Of a DNA stretch of 64,000 bases, positions 43,901 through 52,775 are shown one piece after another. Location of the stretch: NCBI RefSeq assembly GCF_030035605.1, contig NZ_CP106736.1, positions 1 through 64,000 on the forward strand, in the 5' to 3' direction. The notes below the pieces were generated by a model that had not been told where the DNA came from, did not search any database, and was given only the letters and a program-made list of their open reading frames with translations. Each line of letters starts with the position of its first letter. Positions within the stretch are counted from its first letter, which is position 1. The stretch is from Silvimonas soli. Lineage in GTDB: Bacteria > Pseudomonadota > Gammaproteobacteria > Burkholderiales > Chitinibacteraceae. Both the position numbers and the translations under genes were made by a program.

Positions 43901-45665
43901 CTTTATCGACCCAACGCCAGATGCCGCGCTTTCCTTTAAAGAGCGCCAACGTCTCTACGATCTGCCCCGTTCTTCCTGGGCGGATTACGATGCCCGGCTG
44001 ATCTCGGAAGGCGGCGGGGTGTGGCCGCGCAATGTAAAAAGCATTCCGCTCTCTGCGCAGATGAAATCCCTGCTGCAAGTGGATGCCGAGGCACTGGATC
44101 CGACCACGCTGATTCAGTTGTTGCTCAAAGCGCCCGTTGATCTGTTGTACAACGGTGGCATCGGCACTTACGTCAAAGCCTCAACGCAATCGCAAGCCGA
44201 AGCCAATGATCGCGCCAATGATGGTTTGCGTGTCGACGGTCGCGAATTGCGCTGCAAGGTGTTCGGCGAAGGTGGCAACCTGGGCATGACCCAATTGGGG
44301 CGGATCGAATTTGCACTGGCCGGTGGCCGCGTATTTACCGATGCGATTGATAACTCGGCCGGTGTGGATTGTTCCGATCACGAGGTCAATATCAAGATTC
44401 TGCTGAACCGGATCATGAGTGGCGGCGATCTGACGCTTAAACAACGCAATATCTTGCTGGCAGAAATGACCGATGAGGTCGGCCAGTTGGTGTTGCGTGA
44501 TAACGAGCTGCAAACACTGGCGCTGTCACTGGAGGCCGAACAGGCTCCGTCACTGCTGTCGGTACATCAGCGCTTCATGCAGCAACTGGAGTCTCGCGGC
44601 AAGCTGTCGCGTCGGCTGGAATATCTGCCTACCGACAGCCAGTGTCTGGATCGCCAGCAAGCCGGTGCTGGTCTGACGGGGCCGGAACTGGCCGTGCTGC
44701 TCGCCTACGCCAAGATGGTGCTGAGCGAAGACCTGCAGGCCAGTGAGCTACCAGACGAACCACAGTGGGACAATCTGCTGCAGGGCTACTTCCCCTTCAC
44801 GCTTTCACAGCAATTTGGCCAGCGACTGGCTGAGCATCCGCTGCGCCGCGAGATTGTGGCAACGGTGCTCACCAATCATGCGGTCAATCGCCAGGGTATT
44901 ACCTTTGCCTTTCGCCTGAGTGAAGAGGCGGAGCGCCACCCAGCACTGGTCATCAAGGCGCTGGCTGTAGCGGAAGGCTTGCTGGGTAGCGAAGCGCTGG
45001 CGCAGCAGGTCGAAGCGCTGCCGGGCAACGTCAGCGCGCAAGTGCAATATGCGTTGCTGCAAATCTTGCGTCGACAAACAGAGCGTGCCACGCGCTGGGT
45101 ATTGCAGGCGCCTGACGCCGCCGCAGAGGCTGCATTTGGCCAGGCAGTGCATTCGGCTCTGGCCGGACTGGCGCAATGGCTGGGCGATCCGGAACACATT
45201 CACGCCCGCCGCAATGAATTGATCGCCTGTGGCGTGCCGGTGCAGTTGGCTGCGCAAGTGCTGGCCATCGAATACGCCGGGCCGCTGCTGGAACTTGGTC
45301 GTGACACCGGTTTGCGTGCCGCGCTCACCGAGCGACTACAGTTGTATCTGCAACTGGATGGCTTGCTGGGCTTTGACTGGATGGCTGCCGCTATTGAAGG
45401 TTTGCCGCGCGACAACCGCTGGCAAGCATTGGCGCGCCTGGCTTCACGTGATGATTTGCAGCGCCTGCATGCCAGTCTGGTCGATCAGGCATGGAATGCC
45501 GGAACCGGTGCGGCAGCGGAGCGGATTGCTCAGTGGCAATCCGCTCACGAGCTACCGGTGCAAGCGTGGCAGCGCATGCTGGAAGACCTTAAAACCAGCG
45601 CGACCGATCTGGCCATGATTTCCGCAGCGTTGCGCGAGGCCCGGCACCGCCTGATGGGCGATTGA
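40911..45665 (+). CDS. gdhB: NAD-dependent glutamate dehydrogenase, large (180 kDa) type
   Basis: 1584 residues from ATG 40911, nine bases after AAGG; an ATG at 40902 sits too close to that site. The N-terminal ~700 residues carry the regulatory ACT-like part of this family. The catalytic core includes GGKVARGGLRWSDRRDDFRTEVLGLVKAQMVKNTVIVPVGSKGGF and the NAD-binding part around VIGIGDMSGDVFGNGLLRS. The C-terminal ~400 residues are helical. The enzyme deaminates glutamate to 2-oxoglutarate for catabolism. Monocistronic with a good terminator. Confidence 0.95.
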   Translation: MTLNKPSPVNAAGMLESVLLLTNDDVALRPFLASYYADLPEDDFPAHQPEDWLGATQAHRRLGQCRQQDESLIRIYNPTPPEHGWQSTHTIIELVAPNMPFLVDTVGMAIARLGYTVHLLLHPVLHVQRDERGEFKALSAGGEPESWMHFEIDRETDAGCLQQLQSAIEQALKTLTTTVADWPGMSARIAACRDELTSNPPPVAAEELSETRAFLDWLLDDHFVILGCRDYRLGEHGDTLDSEPGSGFGLLRNGNASGPSRAFAALSPELRTLAYDSKSLLILTKADIRSTVHRPAYLDVVVIKKVDQSGKVTGELRVVGLYTASAYTLPPRAVPVARRKIDAVLKKSGVDLSGHRGKAMLNVLDTWPRDELMETGVDDLTRIVSAVVGLHERNQVRVFFREDIYRRYVSVMFYVPRDNYTTEVRSRIQQLLLERLGGESCDFNVLLTDSPLARIHFIVRLPHGVCPVYDARAIEAEIALIAQRWQDELRLSLLQHSGEEIGSTRYQRYQRAFPPAYTSDFGARVAVYDVDALEEITPTNPLAATLTPASHNDTRQWRIKLFHGSDIAISDYIPLLENLAVRVLDERPYALKFDGGTQAWIIDIGIQLPLAGALEDTAARQRFLEAFRAVFNGRSENDTFNRLVIHAGLAWREVLVLRAYARWLKQISLRNAVDTLADCLLNHTAIARDLVRLFYLRHDPANIDDAAADALSATLLAAISALPIADDEKALGAFRAAIEGTVRTSHFQSVADGQPRGHLSLKIASGKVPGIPQPAPLFEIFVYSTEVEGVHLRGGKVARGGLRWSDRRDDFRTEVLGLVKAQMVKNTVIVPVGSKGGFIVKNPPTEREAYLAKGVECYKGFIRGLLDLTDNLVDGKIVPPAGVHRRDEDDPYLVVAADKGTATFSDIANGLAQEYGFWLDDAFASGGSVGYDHKKMGITARGAWVSVTRHFRELGIDVATQPFTVIGIGDMSGDVFGNGLLRSPATQLVAAFDHRHIFIDPTPDAALSFKERQRLYDLPRSSWADYDARLISEGGGVWPRNVKSIPLSAQMKSLLQVDAEALDPTTLIQLLLKAPVDLLYNGGIGTYVKASTQSQAEANDRANDGLRVDGRELRCKVFGEGGNLGMTQLGRIEFALAGGRVFTDAIDNSAGVDCSDHEVNIKILLNRIMSGGDLTLKQRNILLAEMTDEVGQLVLRDNELQTLALSLEAEQAPSLLSVHQRFMQQLESRGKLSRRLEYLPTDSQCLDRQQAGAGLTGPELAVLLAYAKMVLSEDLQASELPDEPQWDNLLQGYFPFTLSQQFGQRLAEHPLRREIVATVLTNHAVNRQGITFAFRLSEEAERHPALVIKALAVAEGLLGSEALAQQVEALPGNVSAQVQYALLQILRRQTERATRWVLQAPDAAAEAAFGQAVHSALAGLAQWLGDPEHIHARRNELIACGVPVQLAAQVLAIEYAGPLLELGRDTGLRAALTERLQLYLQLDGLLGFDWMAAAIEGLPRDNRWQALARLASRDDLQRLHASLVDQAWNAGTGAAAERIAQWQSAHELPVQAWQRMLEDLKTSATDLAMISAALREARHRLMGD

Positions 45666-45776
45666 TTAATGCGAATCCAGCCTGAGATTGCTGGTCAAGC
45701 CGTCAGCACAGAACGCCCCGCGTGACCGGTTTGACTAGCAGTTTTAGCAAGGAAACGGGTGGCCCACACCCTTTTG

Positions 45777-45803
45777 TCCGGTGGCTCGCTACCGGATTTT
45801 TTT
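45777..45803 (+). terminator. gdhB terminator
   Basis: TCCGGT (45777-45782) and ACCGGA (45791-45796) form a stem around an 8-base loop, followed by seven T. Confidence 0.88.
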
Positions 45804-45882
45804 ATTTTTATGCATCTTGCACGTCGGCCAGACGGCGCTTCCCTGTTACAATGTCAGGTTTTCCGAACTGAATTGATCGACC

Positions 45883-46986
45883 ATGGAAGCCGAACAGCTT
45901 AACCAGATCGAAAACCGTCTCACCGCTCTGGGTGAACGCGCCGACGAACTCAAACGTTACCTCGATTACCCCGCCAAAGTAGACCGGCTGGAAGAAGTGG
46001 TGCGTCTGTCTGAAGATCCAGACACCTGGAACGATCCGAAGAAGGCCCAGGAAATCGGCCGCGAGCGCAAAGCGCTGGAATCGGTCGTGGTGGTGCTGGA
46101 TACCGTCGTCAATGGCGTGGCGGATGCCAAAGAATTGTTTGAAATGGGCCGTGGCGAAGAAGACTGGGACACCATCTCTTCCGTCGATGCTGACCTGACC
46201 GCACTGGAAAACGAAATCGGCGTGCTTGAATTCCGCCGGATGTTCTCCAACCCGATGGACCCGAATCCGTGTTTTGTGGACATTCAGGCGGGCGCGGGCG
46301 GCACCGAGGCGCAAGATTGGGCGTCCATGCTGCTGCGCATGTATGTGCGGTATGGCGAGCGCAAAGGCTTCAATGTGGAAGTCATGGAAGTGTCTGACGG
46401 TGAAGTCGCCGGTATTTCCAGCGCCACCATCAAACTGTCTGGCGAATACGCCTACGGCTTCTTGCGCACCGAAACCGGCGTGCACCGACTGGTTCGCGTT
46501 TCGCCGTTCGACTCCAACGCCCGCCGCCACACTTCGTTTGCGTCGGTCTTCGTCTATCCTGAGGTAGATGACAGTTTCGAGATTGAAATCAATCCGGCTG
46601 ACGTGCGTACCGACACCTACCGCGCTTCGGGCGCTGGTGGTCAGCACATTAACAAGACTGACTCCGCCGTACGTTTGACCCATATTCCGACCAATATCGT
46701 GGTGCAGTGCCAGAACGACCGTTCCCAGCACCGTAACCGGGACGAAGCCTGGCAAATGCTGCGCGCCAAGTTGTATGAGCTGGAATTGCGCAAGCGCATG
46801 GAAGCCCAGCAACAGTTGGAAGCGGGCAAATCGGATATCGGCTGGGGCCACCAGATTCGTTCTTACGTGTTCGACCAGAGCCGGATCAAGGATCTGCGTA
46901 CCGGTTACGAAGTCGGTAATTTGAAAGGCGTGATGGACGGCGATATCGACGACTTTATCGAAGCCAGCTTGAAACAAGGCGTGTAA
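45883..46986 (+). CDS. prfB: Peptide chain release factor 2, no programmed frameshift
   Basis: 367 residues in one uninterrupted frame. SPF stop-codon recognition motif VSPFDSN and catalytic GGQ in GAGGQHINKT are present, so it is RF2 rather than RF1. At codons 24-29 the sequence encodes LKRYLDY, the place where most prfB genes have CUU-UGA-C and a +1 frameshift. Here it is CGT-TAC-CTC-GAT with no TGA, so the usual autoregulation is absent. The ribosome-binding site is weak. lysS follows 71 bases later, the standard neighbour. Confidence 0.96.
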   Translation: MEAEQLNQIENRLTALGERADELKRYLDYPAKVDRLEEVVRLSEDPDTWNDPKKAQEIGRERKALESVVVVLDTVVNGVADAKELFEMGRGEEDWDTISSVDADLTALENEIGVLEFRRMFSNPMDPNPCFVDIQAGAGGTEAQDWASMLLRMYVRYGERKGFNVEVMEVSDGEVAGISSATIKLSGEYAYGFLRTETGVHRLVRVSPFDSNARRHTSFASVFVYPEVDDSFEIEINPADVRTDTYRASGAGGQHINKTDSAVRLTHIPTNIVVQCQNDRSQHRNRDEAWQMLRAKLYELELRKRMEAQQQLEAGKSDIGWGHQIRSYVFDQSRIKDLRTGYEVGNLKGVMDGDIDDFIEASLKQGV

Positions 46987-47057
46987 TTGCCCGCCTGAGG
47001 CCCATTCAGAATCATTGTCGCGCCGCGAGCGCGTTGTTTGCATAAACGGAAAACAAA

Positions 47058-48566
47058 ATGAGCGACCAACAAGAGCAAGTCATTCAGCAAGACGAAAACC
47101 AGATCATGGCCGAACGCCGTGCCAAACTTGCCGCGCTGCGTGAAAAAGGTCCGGCCTTTCCGAATGACTTCAAACGCGTGGATTTCGCTGGTGATCTGCA
47201 CGCCAAATTTGGCGAAGTAGAAAAAGAAGAACTCGAAGCACAAGCCGTCGAAGTCAGCGTTGCTGGCCGCATGATGCTCAAGCGCGTGATGGGCAAAGCC
47301 AGCTTCGCCACCATCCAGGATGTATCCGGTCGCATCCAGTTTTACGTTTCGCGCGACAGCGTGGGCGAAGAGATCTACACCTCGTTCAAGACTTGGGATA
47401 TGGGCGATATCGTCGGTGCCAAAGGCACGCTGATGAAGACCAAAACCGGCGAATTGTCGGTTCAGGTTACCGAACTGCGTTTGCTGACCAAATCGCTGCG
47501 CCCGCTGCCGGACAAGTTCCACGGCCTGGCCGACCTGGAACAACGCGCACGCCAGCGTTATGTTGATCTGATCACCAACGAACAGTCACGCGACACCTTT
47601 ATCAAGCGCTCGCGCATCGTCCAGAAAATCCGTGAGTTCATGACGAACGAGCGTTATCTGGAAGTCGAAACCCCGATGATGCACCCTATTCCGGGTGGCG
47701 CGACGGCCAAGCCGTTTGTAACGCATCACAACGCGCTGGATATGCCGTTGTTCCTGCGCGTGGCGCCGGAACTGTATCTCAAGCGTCTGGTCGTTGGCGG
47801 TATGGAGCGCGTGTTCGAGATCAACCGCAACTTCCGCAACGAAGGCATGAGCACGCGGCATAATCCCGAATTCACCATGATGGAGTTTTACGAGGCGTAC
47901 GCCGATTACCATCGCATGATCGACATGACCGAGGGCGTAATCCGTTACGCGGCCAAGGAAGTGTGTGGTCACACCGTGGTCGAATATCAGGGCAAGACAG
48001 TTGATTTGTCCAAGCCGTTTGCCCGCTTCACCATTGAACAAGCCATTCGCCATTACAACCCGCATTACACCAGCGAACAGCTGAATGATCGTGCATTCCT
48101 GAAGGCCGAACTGGCTCGTCTGGGTGCCAAGCCGGTGTTGACGGATGGCATTGGTGGTCTGCAACTGAGCCTGTTCGACGAAACCACAGAAGAAAAACTG
48201 TGGGAACCGACGTTCATCATCGACTACCCAGCCGAAGTGTCGCCACTGGCACGCGCCAGTGATACTGATGTCGGCATCACCGAACGCTTCGAGTTGTTTA
48301 TGGTCGGTCGTGAGCACGCCAATGGCTACTCCGAGTTGAACGATCCGGAAGACCAGTCCGCGCGCTTTATGGCGCAGGTTGCGCTGAAAGATAAGGGCGA
48401 CGACGAAGCCATGCACTACGATGCGGATTACATTCGCGCGCTGGAATACGGCCTGCCACCCACAGGCGGCTGCGGTATCGGCATTGATCGTCTGGTGATG
48501 TTGCTGACCGATGCGCCAAGCATCCGTGACGTGATCTTGTTCCCGCAGATGCGACGCGAAGACTGA
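47058..48566 (+). CDS. lysS: Lysyl-tRNA synthetase (class II)
   Basis: 502 residues. N-terminal OB-fold anticodon-binding domain (VAGRMMLKRVMGKASFATIQDVSGRIQFY). The class II catalytic domain has motif 2 VFEINRNFRNEGMSTRHNPEFTMMEFY and motif 3 GLPPTGGCGIGIDRLVM. It charges tRNA-Lys. Probably transcribed with prfB; a terminator lies 22 bases after the stop. Confidence 0.97.
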   Translation: MSDQQEQVIQQDENQIMAERRAKLAALREKGPAFPNDFKRVDFAGDLHAKFGEVEKEELEAQAVEVSVAGRMMLKRVMGKASFATIQDVSGRIQFYVSRDSVGEEIYTSFKTWDMGDIVGAKGTLMKTKTGELSVQVTELRLLTKSLRPLPDKFHGLADLEQRARQRYVDLITNEQSRDTFIKRSRIVQKIREFMTNERYLEVETPMMHPIPGGATAKPFVTHHNALDMPLFLRVAPELYLKRLVVGGMERVFEINRNFRNEGMSTRHNPEFTMMEFYEAYADYHRMIDMTEGVIRYAAKEVCGHTVVEYQGKTVDLSKPFARFTIEQAIRHYNPHYTSEQLNDRAFLKAELARLGAKPVLTDGIGGLQLSLFDETTEEKLWEPTFIIDYPAEVSPLARASDTDVGITERFELFMVGREHANGYSELNDPEDQSARFMAQVALKDKGDDEAMHYDADYIRALEYGLPPTGGCGIGIDRLVMLLTDAPSIRDVILFPQMRRED

Positions 48567-48588
48567 AGCTGGTTGCTGGCTTGATCTC

Positions 48589-48618
48589 AAGGCCCGTGCG
48601 ATCCGCGCGGGCCTTTTA
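48589..48618 (+). terminator. prfB-lysS terminator
   Basis: AAGGCCCG...CGGGCCTT stem, extended by a few pairs around ATC, followed by TT and further T. Confidence 0.85.
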
Positions 48619-48665
48619 CTTTTGCGCCAGATGCGTACCGGGCATCTGGCTGGCTGAATTGAAGA

Positions 48666-49916
48666 ATGAAACATAAACCTATTTCCAATCTGCACTGGCG
48701 GGTAATGCTGTTTCCGCTGTTTCTGGTGCTGTATGAATTCTCGTGTTACATCGCCAACGACATGATCCTGCCCGGCATGCTGCACGTAACGCAGGAATTC
48801 AATGCCAGTTCGGCGTGGGTGCCAACCTCAATGACCACGTACATGATCGGCGGCGCCTCGCTGCAATGGCTGCTGGGACCATTGTCGGACCGCATTGGCC
48901 GACGTCCGGTCATGCTCGGTGGTGTCGTCTGGTTTGTGCTGATGTGCCTGGCCGCACTCGTCGCGCAGAACATGGGTATGTTCCTGGCGCTGCGCGTGTT
49001 GCAGGGCATGGGCATGTGTTTTCTGGTGGCCGTAGGCTACGCCGCCATTCAGGAAGCATTTGAAGAAAAAACCGCCATCAAGGTCACCGCATTGATGGCT
49101 AACGTTGCGCTACTGGCGCCACTGATTGGCCCGCTGACTGGCGCGGCGCTGATGGCGTTTACTACCTGGCGCATGATCTTCGTTGCCATCGCCGTATTGG
49201 CGGCACTGGCTGGCGTGGGTCTGTACATGACCATGCCGGAAACCGCGCCGCGCAGCAAAGCGCCCTTCTCGTTCAAATCGGTCTGGCATGACTACCGCGC
49301 CGTGTTGGCCAATCGACGCTTTATGGCCGGTGTATTTGCCATCTCGCTGGCGGGCTTGCCGCTACTGGCGTGGATTGGCCAATCGCCCGTGATCATCATG
49401 GAAGGCGAACATCACAGCGCGCTGGATTACGGCCTGTGGCAATTGCCGGTATTTGGCGCGCTGATCGCTGGCAATATCGCCCTGGCCACCATCGGCCAGC
49501 GTTTTGCCATTCACCGGGTTATCGCGGTGGGTGGCGGCTTGGTGGCGACCGGAACCATCCTCGCCTTTGCGCTTACCCTGCTGTTTGAAACGCGTTTCCA
49601 GGGTATGGCGATTGGCCTGGGTTTATATGCCTTTGGCTTGGGATTGGGCAACGCCGGGATCTTCCGTCTCACCTTGTTCTCCAGCGAAATCGCCAAGGGC
49701 ACCGTTTCGGCTACGCTGGGGCTGATCATGATGGCGATTTACGCTGTGGGCATTGAAGTCTTCAAGGCCATTTACCGCGTTGGCGGTGAGCAGTGGTTTG
49801 CGGCTGGCTTCCTGGTTACCGGCGTGGCGTTCGTTCTTACGCTGATGCGCTTTATGGGCTGGGGTAAACACAAACAAACCGCGCAAGGCGACGCCGAGAC
49901 CGATGCTGCAGCGTAA
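48666..49916 (+). CDS. mdfA: MdfA-like multidrug efflux transporter (MFS)
   Basis: 416 residues, 12 predicted membrane segments. The first helix LFPLFLVLYEFSCYIANDMILPGML keeps the MdfA acidic residue in LYEF. The motif WVPTSMTTYMIGGASLQWLLGPLSDRIGRRPVMLGGVVWF is nearly that of E. coli MdfA, as are YAAIQEAFEE and ALMANVALLAPLIGPL. It exports cationic and neutral drugs with protons. The weak GAAGA before ATG suggests modest translation. It lies between lysS and mnmC. Confidence 0.92.
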   Translation: MKHKPISNLHWRVMLFPLFLVLYEFSCYIANDMILPGMLHVTQEFNASSAWVPTSMTTYMIGGASLQWLLGPLSDRIGRRPVMLGGVVWFVLMCLAALVAQNMGMFLALRVLQGMGMCFLVAVGYAAIQEAFEEKTAIKVTALMANVALLAPLIGPLTGAALMAFTTWRMIFVAIAVLAALAGVGLYMTMPETAPRSKAPFSFKSVWHDYRAVLANRRFMAGVFAISLAGLPLLAWIGQSPVIIMEGEHHSALDYGLWQLPVFGALIAGNIALATIGQRFAIHRVIAVGGGLVATGTILAFALTLLFETRFQGMAIGLGLYAFGLGLGNAGIFRLTLFSSEIAKGTVSATLGLIMMAIYAVGIEVFKAIYRVGGEQWFAAGFLVTGVAFVLTLMRFMGWGKHKQTAQGDAETDAAA

Positions 49917-49954
49917 AATCCGCCTTTCACTTTTGCCGGACTTGTAACCGCACC

Positions 49955-51910
49955 ATGCCTTACCCCGCCCTCGTTCCTGCGCAACTGGTTTTTTCGCCCG
50001 AAGGCATCCCGTATTCCAGCATATACGGCGATGTTTATCACTCGGATGATGGCGGCGAAGAGCAGGTCCGATCAGTATTCATGGCGGGCAACGGCCTGCC
50101 CGAGCGCTGGCGGGAACGGTCCAGTTTCACCATCGTCGAAACCGGTTTTGGTCAGGGCTTGAGTTTTTTGGTGACCTGGCAAGCCTGGCAGAATGATCCG
50201 CAACGCTCTGACCGGTTGCATTTTGTATCGGTGGAGAAGCACCCATTCACCGCTGCAGATATGGCTAAACTGCATGTGCGTTATCCGGAGCTGGCCACCT
50301 TGTCGCAAGAATTGCTGACGCGATGGCCGCTGCTCACCCCAGGTTTTCATCGACTGCACCTGGATGGTGGCCGGGTTACGCTTACCCTGTTGTTTGGCGA
50401 AGCGGCGGATATGTTGCAGCAACTCACCGCCCGGATTGACGCCATCTACCTGGATGGTTTTTCGCCGGATAAAAACACCGACATCTGGTCCGGTCCGGTC
50501 ATACGCGCGTTGTGGCGCAATAGTGGCCCGGGCACCACGCTGGCGAGTTACACCGTTGCCCGCGCAGTGCGCGATGAGTTGACCATGGCCGGTTTCTCGG
50601 CACGCAAAGAAGCCGGGTTCGGTCGCAAACGACAGCGCCTGGCCGGACAAATTGAGCGCGCACCGCGCCGTGCACCTGTCTACGACGGACCGCGTCAGGC
50701 AGTAATCGTTGGCGCTGGAATGGCGGGTTGCGCCGCTGCCGAGCGATTGGCCGCACGCGGGTGGCAGGTTACGGTGCTGGATAAAGAAAGCGCTCCTGCG
50801 CAAGCCGCCTCGGGCAATCATGTCGGCTTGATGCACGCGCATTTTTCTCGTGACGACAATCTGCAAGCTCGACTAACCCGCGCGGGCAGCGAATACACTT
50901 TGCGCCATCTGGCCGGTTTTTCCGCGACCACTCAAGTGTCTTCGTTTTGGGGGTTGTCCGGCGTCTTTCAGGTGGCCAAATCGGCCGAACAAGCAGCGGC
51001 GCAGGCCGCAATTGTCCAGTTGCAACAGTGGCCAGCCGATTTGCTGGACTGGCGCAATGCCACACAAGCCCAAACGCAATTTGGCGTAATGGCCCCATGG
51101 GGTGGCTGGTGGTTTGCACGCGGCGCCTGGGCCAAGCCGGCCAGCTTGTGCCGCGCCAGTCTGGTGCGCTTTCCGCAACTGATTCGTCTGGTCACCAATG
51201 CGCACGTTGCGGAACTGAAGCGCACTGAACACGGCTGGCAATTGCTGGACGCATCCGGCAACGAACTGGCCAGCGCACCCATCGTGATCCTGGCCCAAGC
51301 CACCGCAGCACTGGAATTGCCGCAGGCGCAGGAATTGCCGCTGTCCTCATCGCTGCGCAGTACCACGCTGGTGGCGGCCGGCGCGTTGCCCGAGATGAGT
51401 GCGGGTCTGTCTGGTTCGGGTTACGTCACACCACAGCTGGATGGCTGGCACTGCATCGGTGCCGCTGCGGCCAAGCCGGGCGAAGTCATGACGGCGGAAT
51501 CGGCCAACCTCCAGGCGCTGGGCCAATTGTTTGCCCAAACGGCAGTGGTCAATCTGCCAACCGGCGGCACCAGACTGTGCGCACGCCCCAATTCGCTTGA
51601 TCGCATGCCATTAGTGGGTGAATTGCCACAAGCTCATGCCGAGCAAGGCACAGTACACCAACTGTTTCACATCAAGCGTCAGGCCGGTTTGTATGGTTTG
51701 CTGGGATTGGGTTCGCGCGGGTTGACCTATGCCAGTCTGTGTGCCGAAGTGCTAGCGGCGGAGCTGAACGCAGAGCCCGCACCGCTCGAGCGCGCATTGC
51801 TGGATGCCATCGACCCTGCGCGATTTCTGCTGCGCGCCATGCGCAAAGGTTCGCCTTGGCCGCTGGAGTCCACTGCCGACGATAGTGACGATGATGATCA
51901 AGACGCCTGA
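49955..51910 (+). CDS. mnmC: Bifunctional tRNA U34 methyltransferase / FAD oxidoreductase
   Basis: 651 residues. The N-terminal SAM-dependent methyltransferase domain includes IVETGFGQGLSFL and IDAIYLDGFSPDKNTDIWS. The C-terminal FAD-dependent oxidoreductase starts with the GxGxxG motif QAVIVGAGMAGCAAAERLAARGW. MnmC completes mnm5s2U34 in tRNAs by removing the carboxymethyl group and then methylating. The acidic tail DDSDDDDQDA is extra. Length fits the family. Confidence 0.95.
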   Translation: MPYPALVPAQLVFSPEGIPYSSIYGDVYHSDDGGEEQVRSVFMAGNGLPERWRERSSFTIVETGFGQGLSFLVTWQAWQNDPQRSDRLHFVSVEKHPFTAADMAKLHVRYPELATLSQELLTRWPLLTPGFHRLHLDGGRVTLTLLFGEAADMLQQLTARIDAIYLDGFSPDKNTDIWSGPVIRALWRNSGPGTTLASYTVARAVRDELTMAGFSARKEAGFGRKRQRLAGQIERAPRRAPVYDGPRQAVIVGAGMAGCAAAERLAARGWQVTVLDKESAPAQAASGNHVGLMHAHFSRDDNLQARLTRAGSEYTLRHLAGFSATTQVSSFWGLSGVFQVAKSAEQAAAQAAIVQLQQWPADLLDWRNATQAQTQFGVMAPWGGWWFARGAWAKPASLCRASLVRFPQLIRLVTNAHVAELKRTEHGWQLLDASGNELASAPIVILAQATAALELPQAQELPLSSSLRSTTLVAAGALPEMSAGLSGSGYVTPQLDGWHCIGAAAAKPGEVMTAESANLQALGQLFAQTAVVNLPTGGTRLCARPNSLDRMPLVGELPQAHAEQGTVHQLFHIKRQAGLYGLLGLGSRGLTYASLCAEVLAAELNAEPAPLERALLDAIDPARFLLRAMRKGSPWPLESTADDSDDDDQDA

Positions 51911-52066
51911 CATCTGTACTGCCTTATTACAGAATCCATAATCAAACAGCATAACAGTTTGAGGATTTAGCCAACTGCGGGGGTGCAGTCCGGCAGAGAA
52001 TGTGGCTTTCGGCGATTGTGTACTCTCTTTAATCTGGGAAGGCTCACACCCCACCCGGAGATCGCC

Positions 52067-52354
52067 ATGAAAGCCACCATGATTGCCTGTAGCAGCCTTG
52101 TCAGTCTCAAGCGCGCCGGTCGGGTGACCATTCGCTGCGAGCGCGGTCAGTTGTGGTTGTCGGTGCCGGGCGAGGATGTGATTTTGCGGGCAGGCGAAAG
52201 CTGGAAAGCAGCGCACGCGGGTACGGTGCTCATTGAAGGGGTGAATGACGCCCGCTTCAGTCTGGTTACGCCGAGTTCAGGCTGGTTCAATGGCTGGCAG
52301 TCGCCGTTCAAGTCACAGGCCGTCCGTTCGTCGTTACGCATGAAGATTGGCTAA
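52067..52354 (+). CDS. DUF2917 family protein
   Basis: 95 residues from ATG 52067 behind CGGAGATCGCC. Small beta-rich chain with the family pattern GRVTIRCERGQLWLSVPGEDVILRAGESW and a C-terminal VLIEGVNDARFSL. No signal or membrane segment. DUF2917 proteins are common in betaproteobacteria; their role is unknown. Monocistronic. Confidence 0.8.
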   Translation: MKATMIACSSLVSLKRAGRVTIRCERGQLWLSVPGEDVILRAGESWKAAHAGTVLIEGVNDARFSLVTPSSGWFNGWQSPFKSQAVRSSLRMKIG

Positions 52355-52448
52355 TCAAAACCCCTGGGGGTGGAAACTTGACATTGGCATAACGGTCCTA
52401 TTTCAAACGTGCCCGACTCCCCCTCCCGGGCCGGTGAAGGAGGCTTGT

Positions 52449-52760
52449 ATGCTATGCCGTCTTTCCCTTGCGGGCATGCTGTGCGCCAGTCTGATGGCCC
52501 CGGCCCATGCCGATATGATCGATGATGTCGCCACCCTCGAAGCCATTCTTGATAGCGTTTGCGGTCAGCGCTTTGAGGTTATTTGGGTCGACCAAGAGCA
52601 CAAGCTTCCGCCCTGCATGATGAGCTACTCGCCCTATTGCGAAGAAATCCAGAACAACACGGCGGATAGTTGCGTGATGGTGATGGGCACCACTGACAGC
52701 GCGGACACCGACCAGCAAGACAGCCCTGATGTGCTTGCGGCGAGCACCCAAGGCATCTAG
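52449..52760 (+). CDS. Small secreted hypothetical protein
   Basis: 103 residues from ATG 52449 behind GAAGGAGGCTTGT. The signal peptide MLCRLSLAGMLCASLMAPAHA is clear, followed by an acidic mature chain with four cysteines (VCGQRF, PPCMMSY, PYCEE, DSCVMV) that could form two disulfides. No family recognised. It ends 16 bases from the convergent MocR stop. Confidence 0.75.
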   Translation: MLCRLSLAGMLCASLMAPAHADMIDDVATLEAILDSVCGQRFEVIWVDQEHKLPPCMMSYSPYCEEIQNNTADSCVMVMGTTDSADTDQQDSPDVLAASTQGI

Positions 52761-52775
52761 CTCGGCTATAGGTTG

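Noticed and set aside
45808..47043. 411-codon minus-strand frame opposite prfB
   Set aside because: Mirror of the prfB reading frame; no ribosome-binding site and His/Phe-rich composition.
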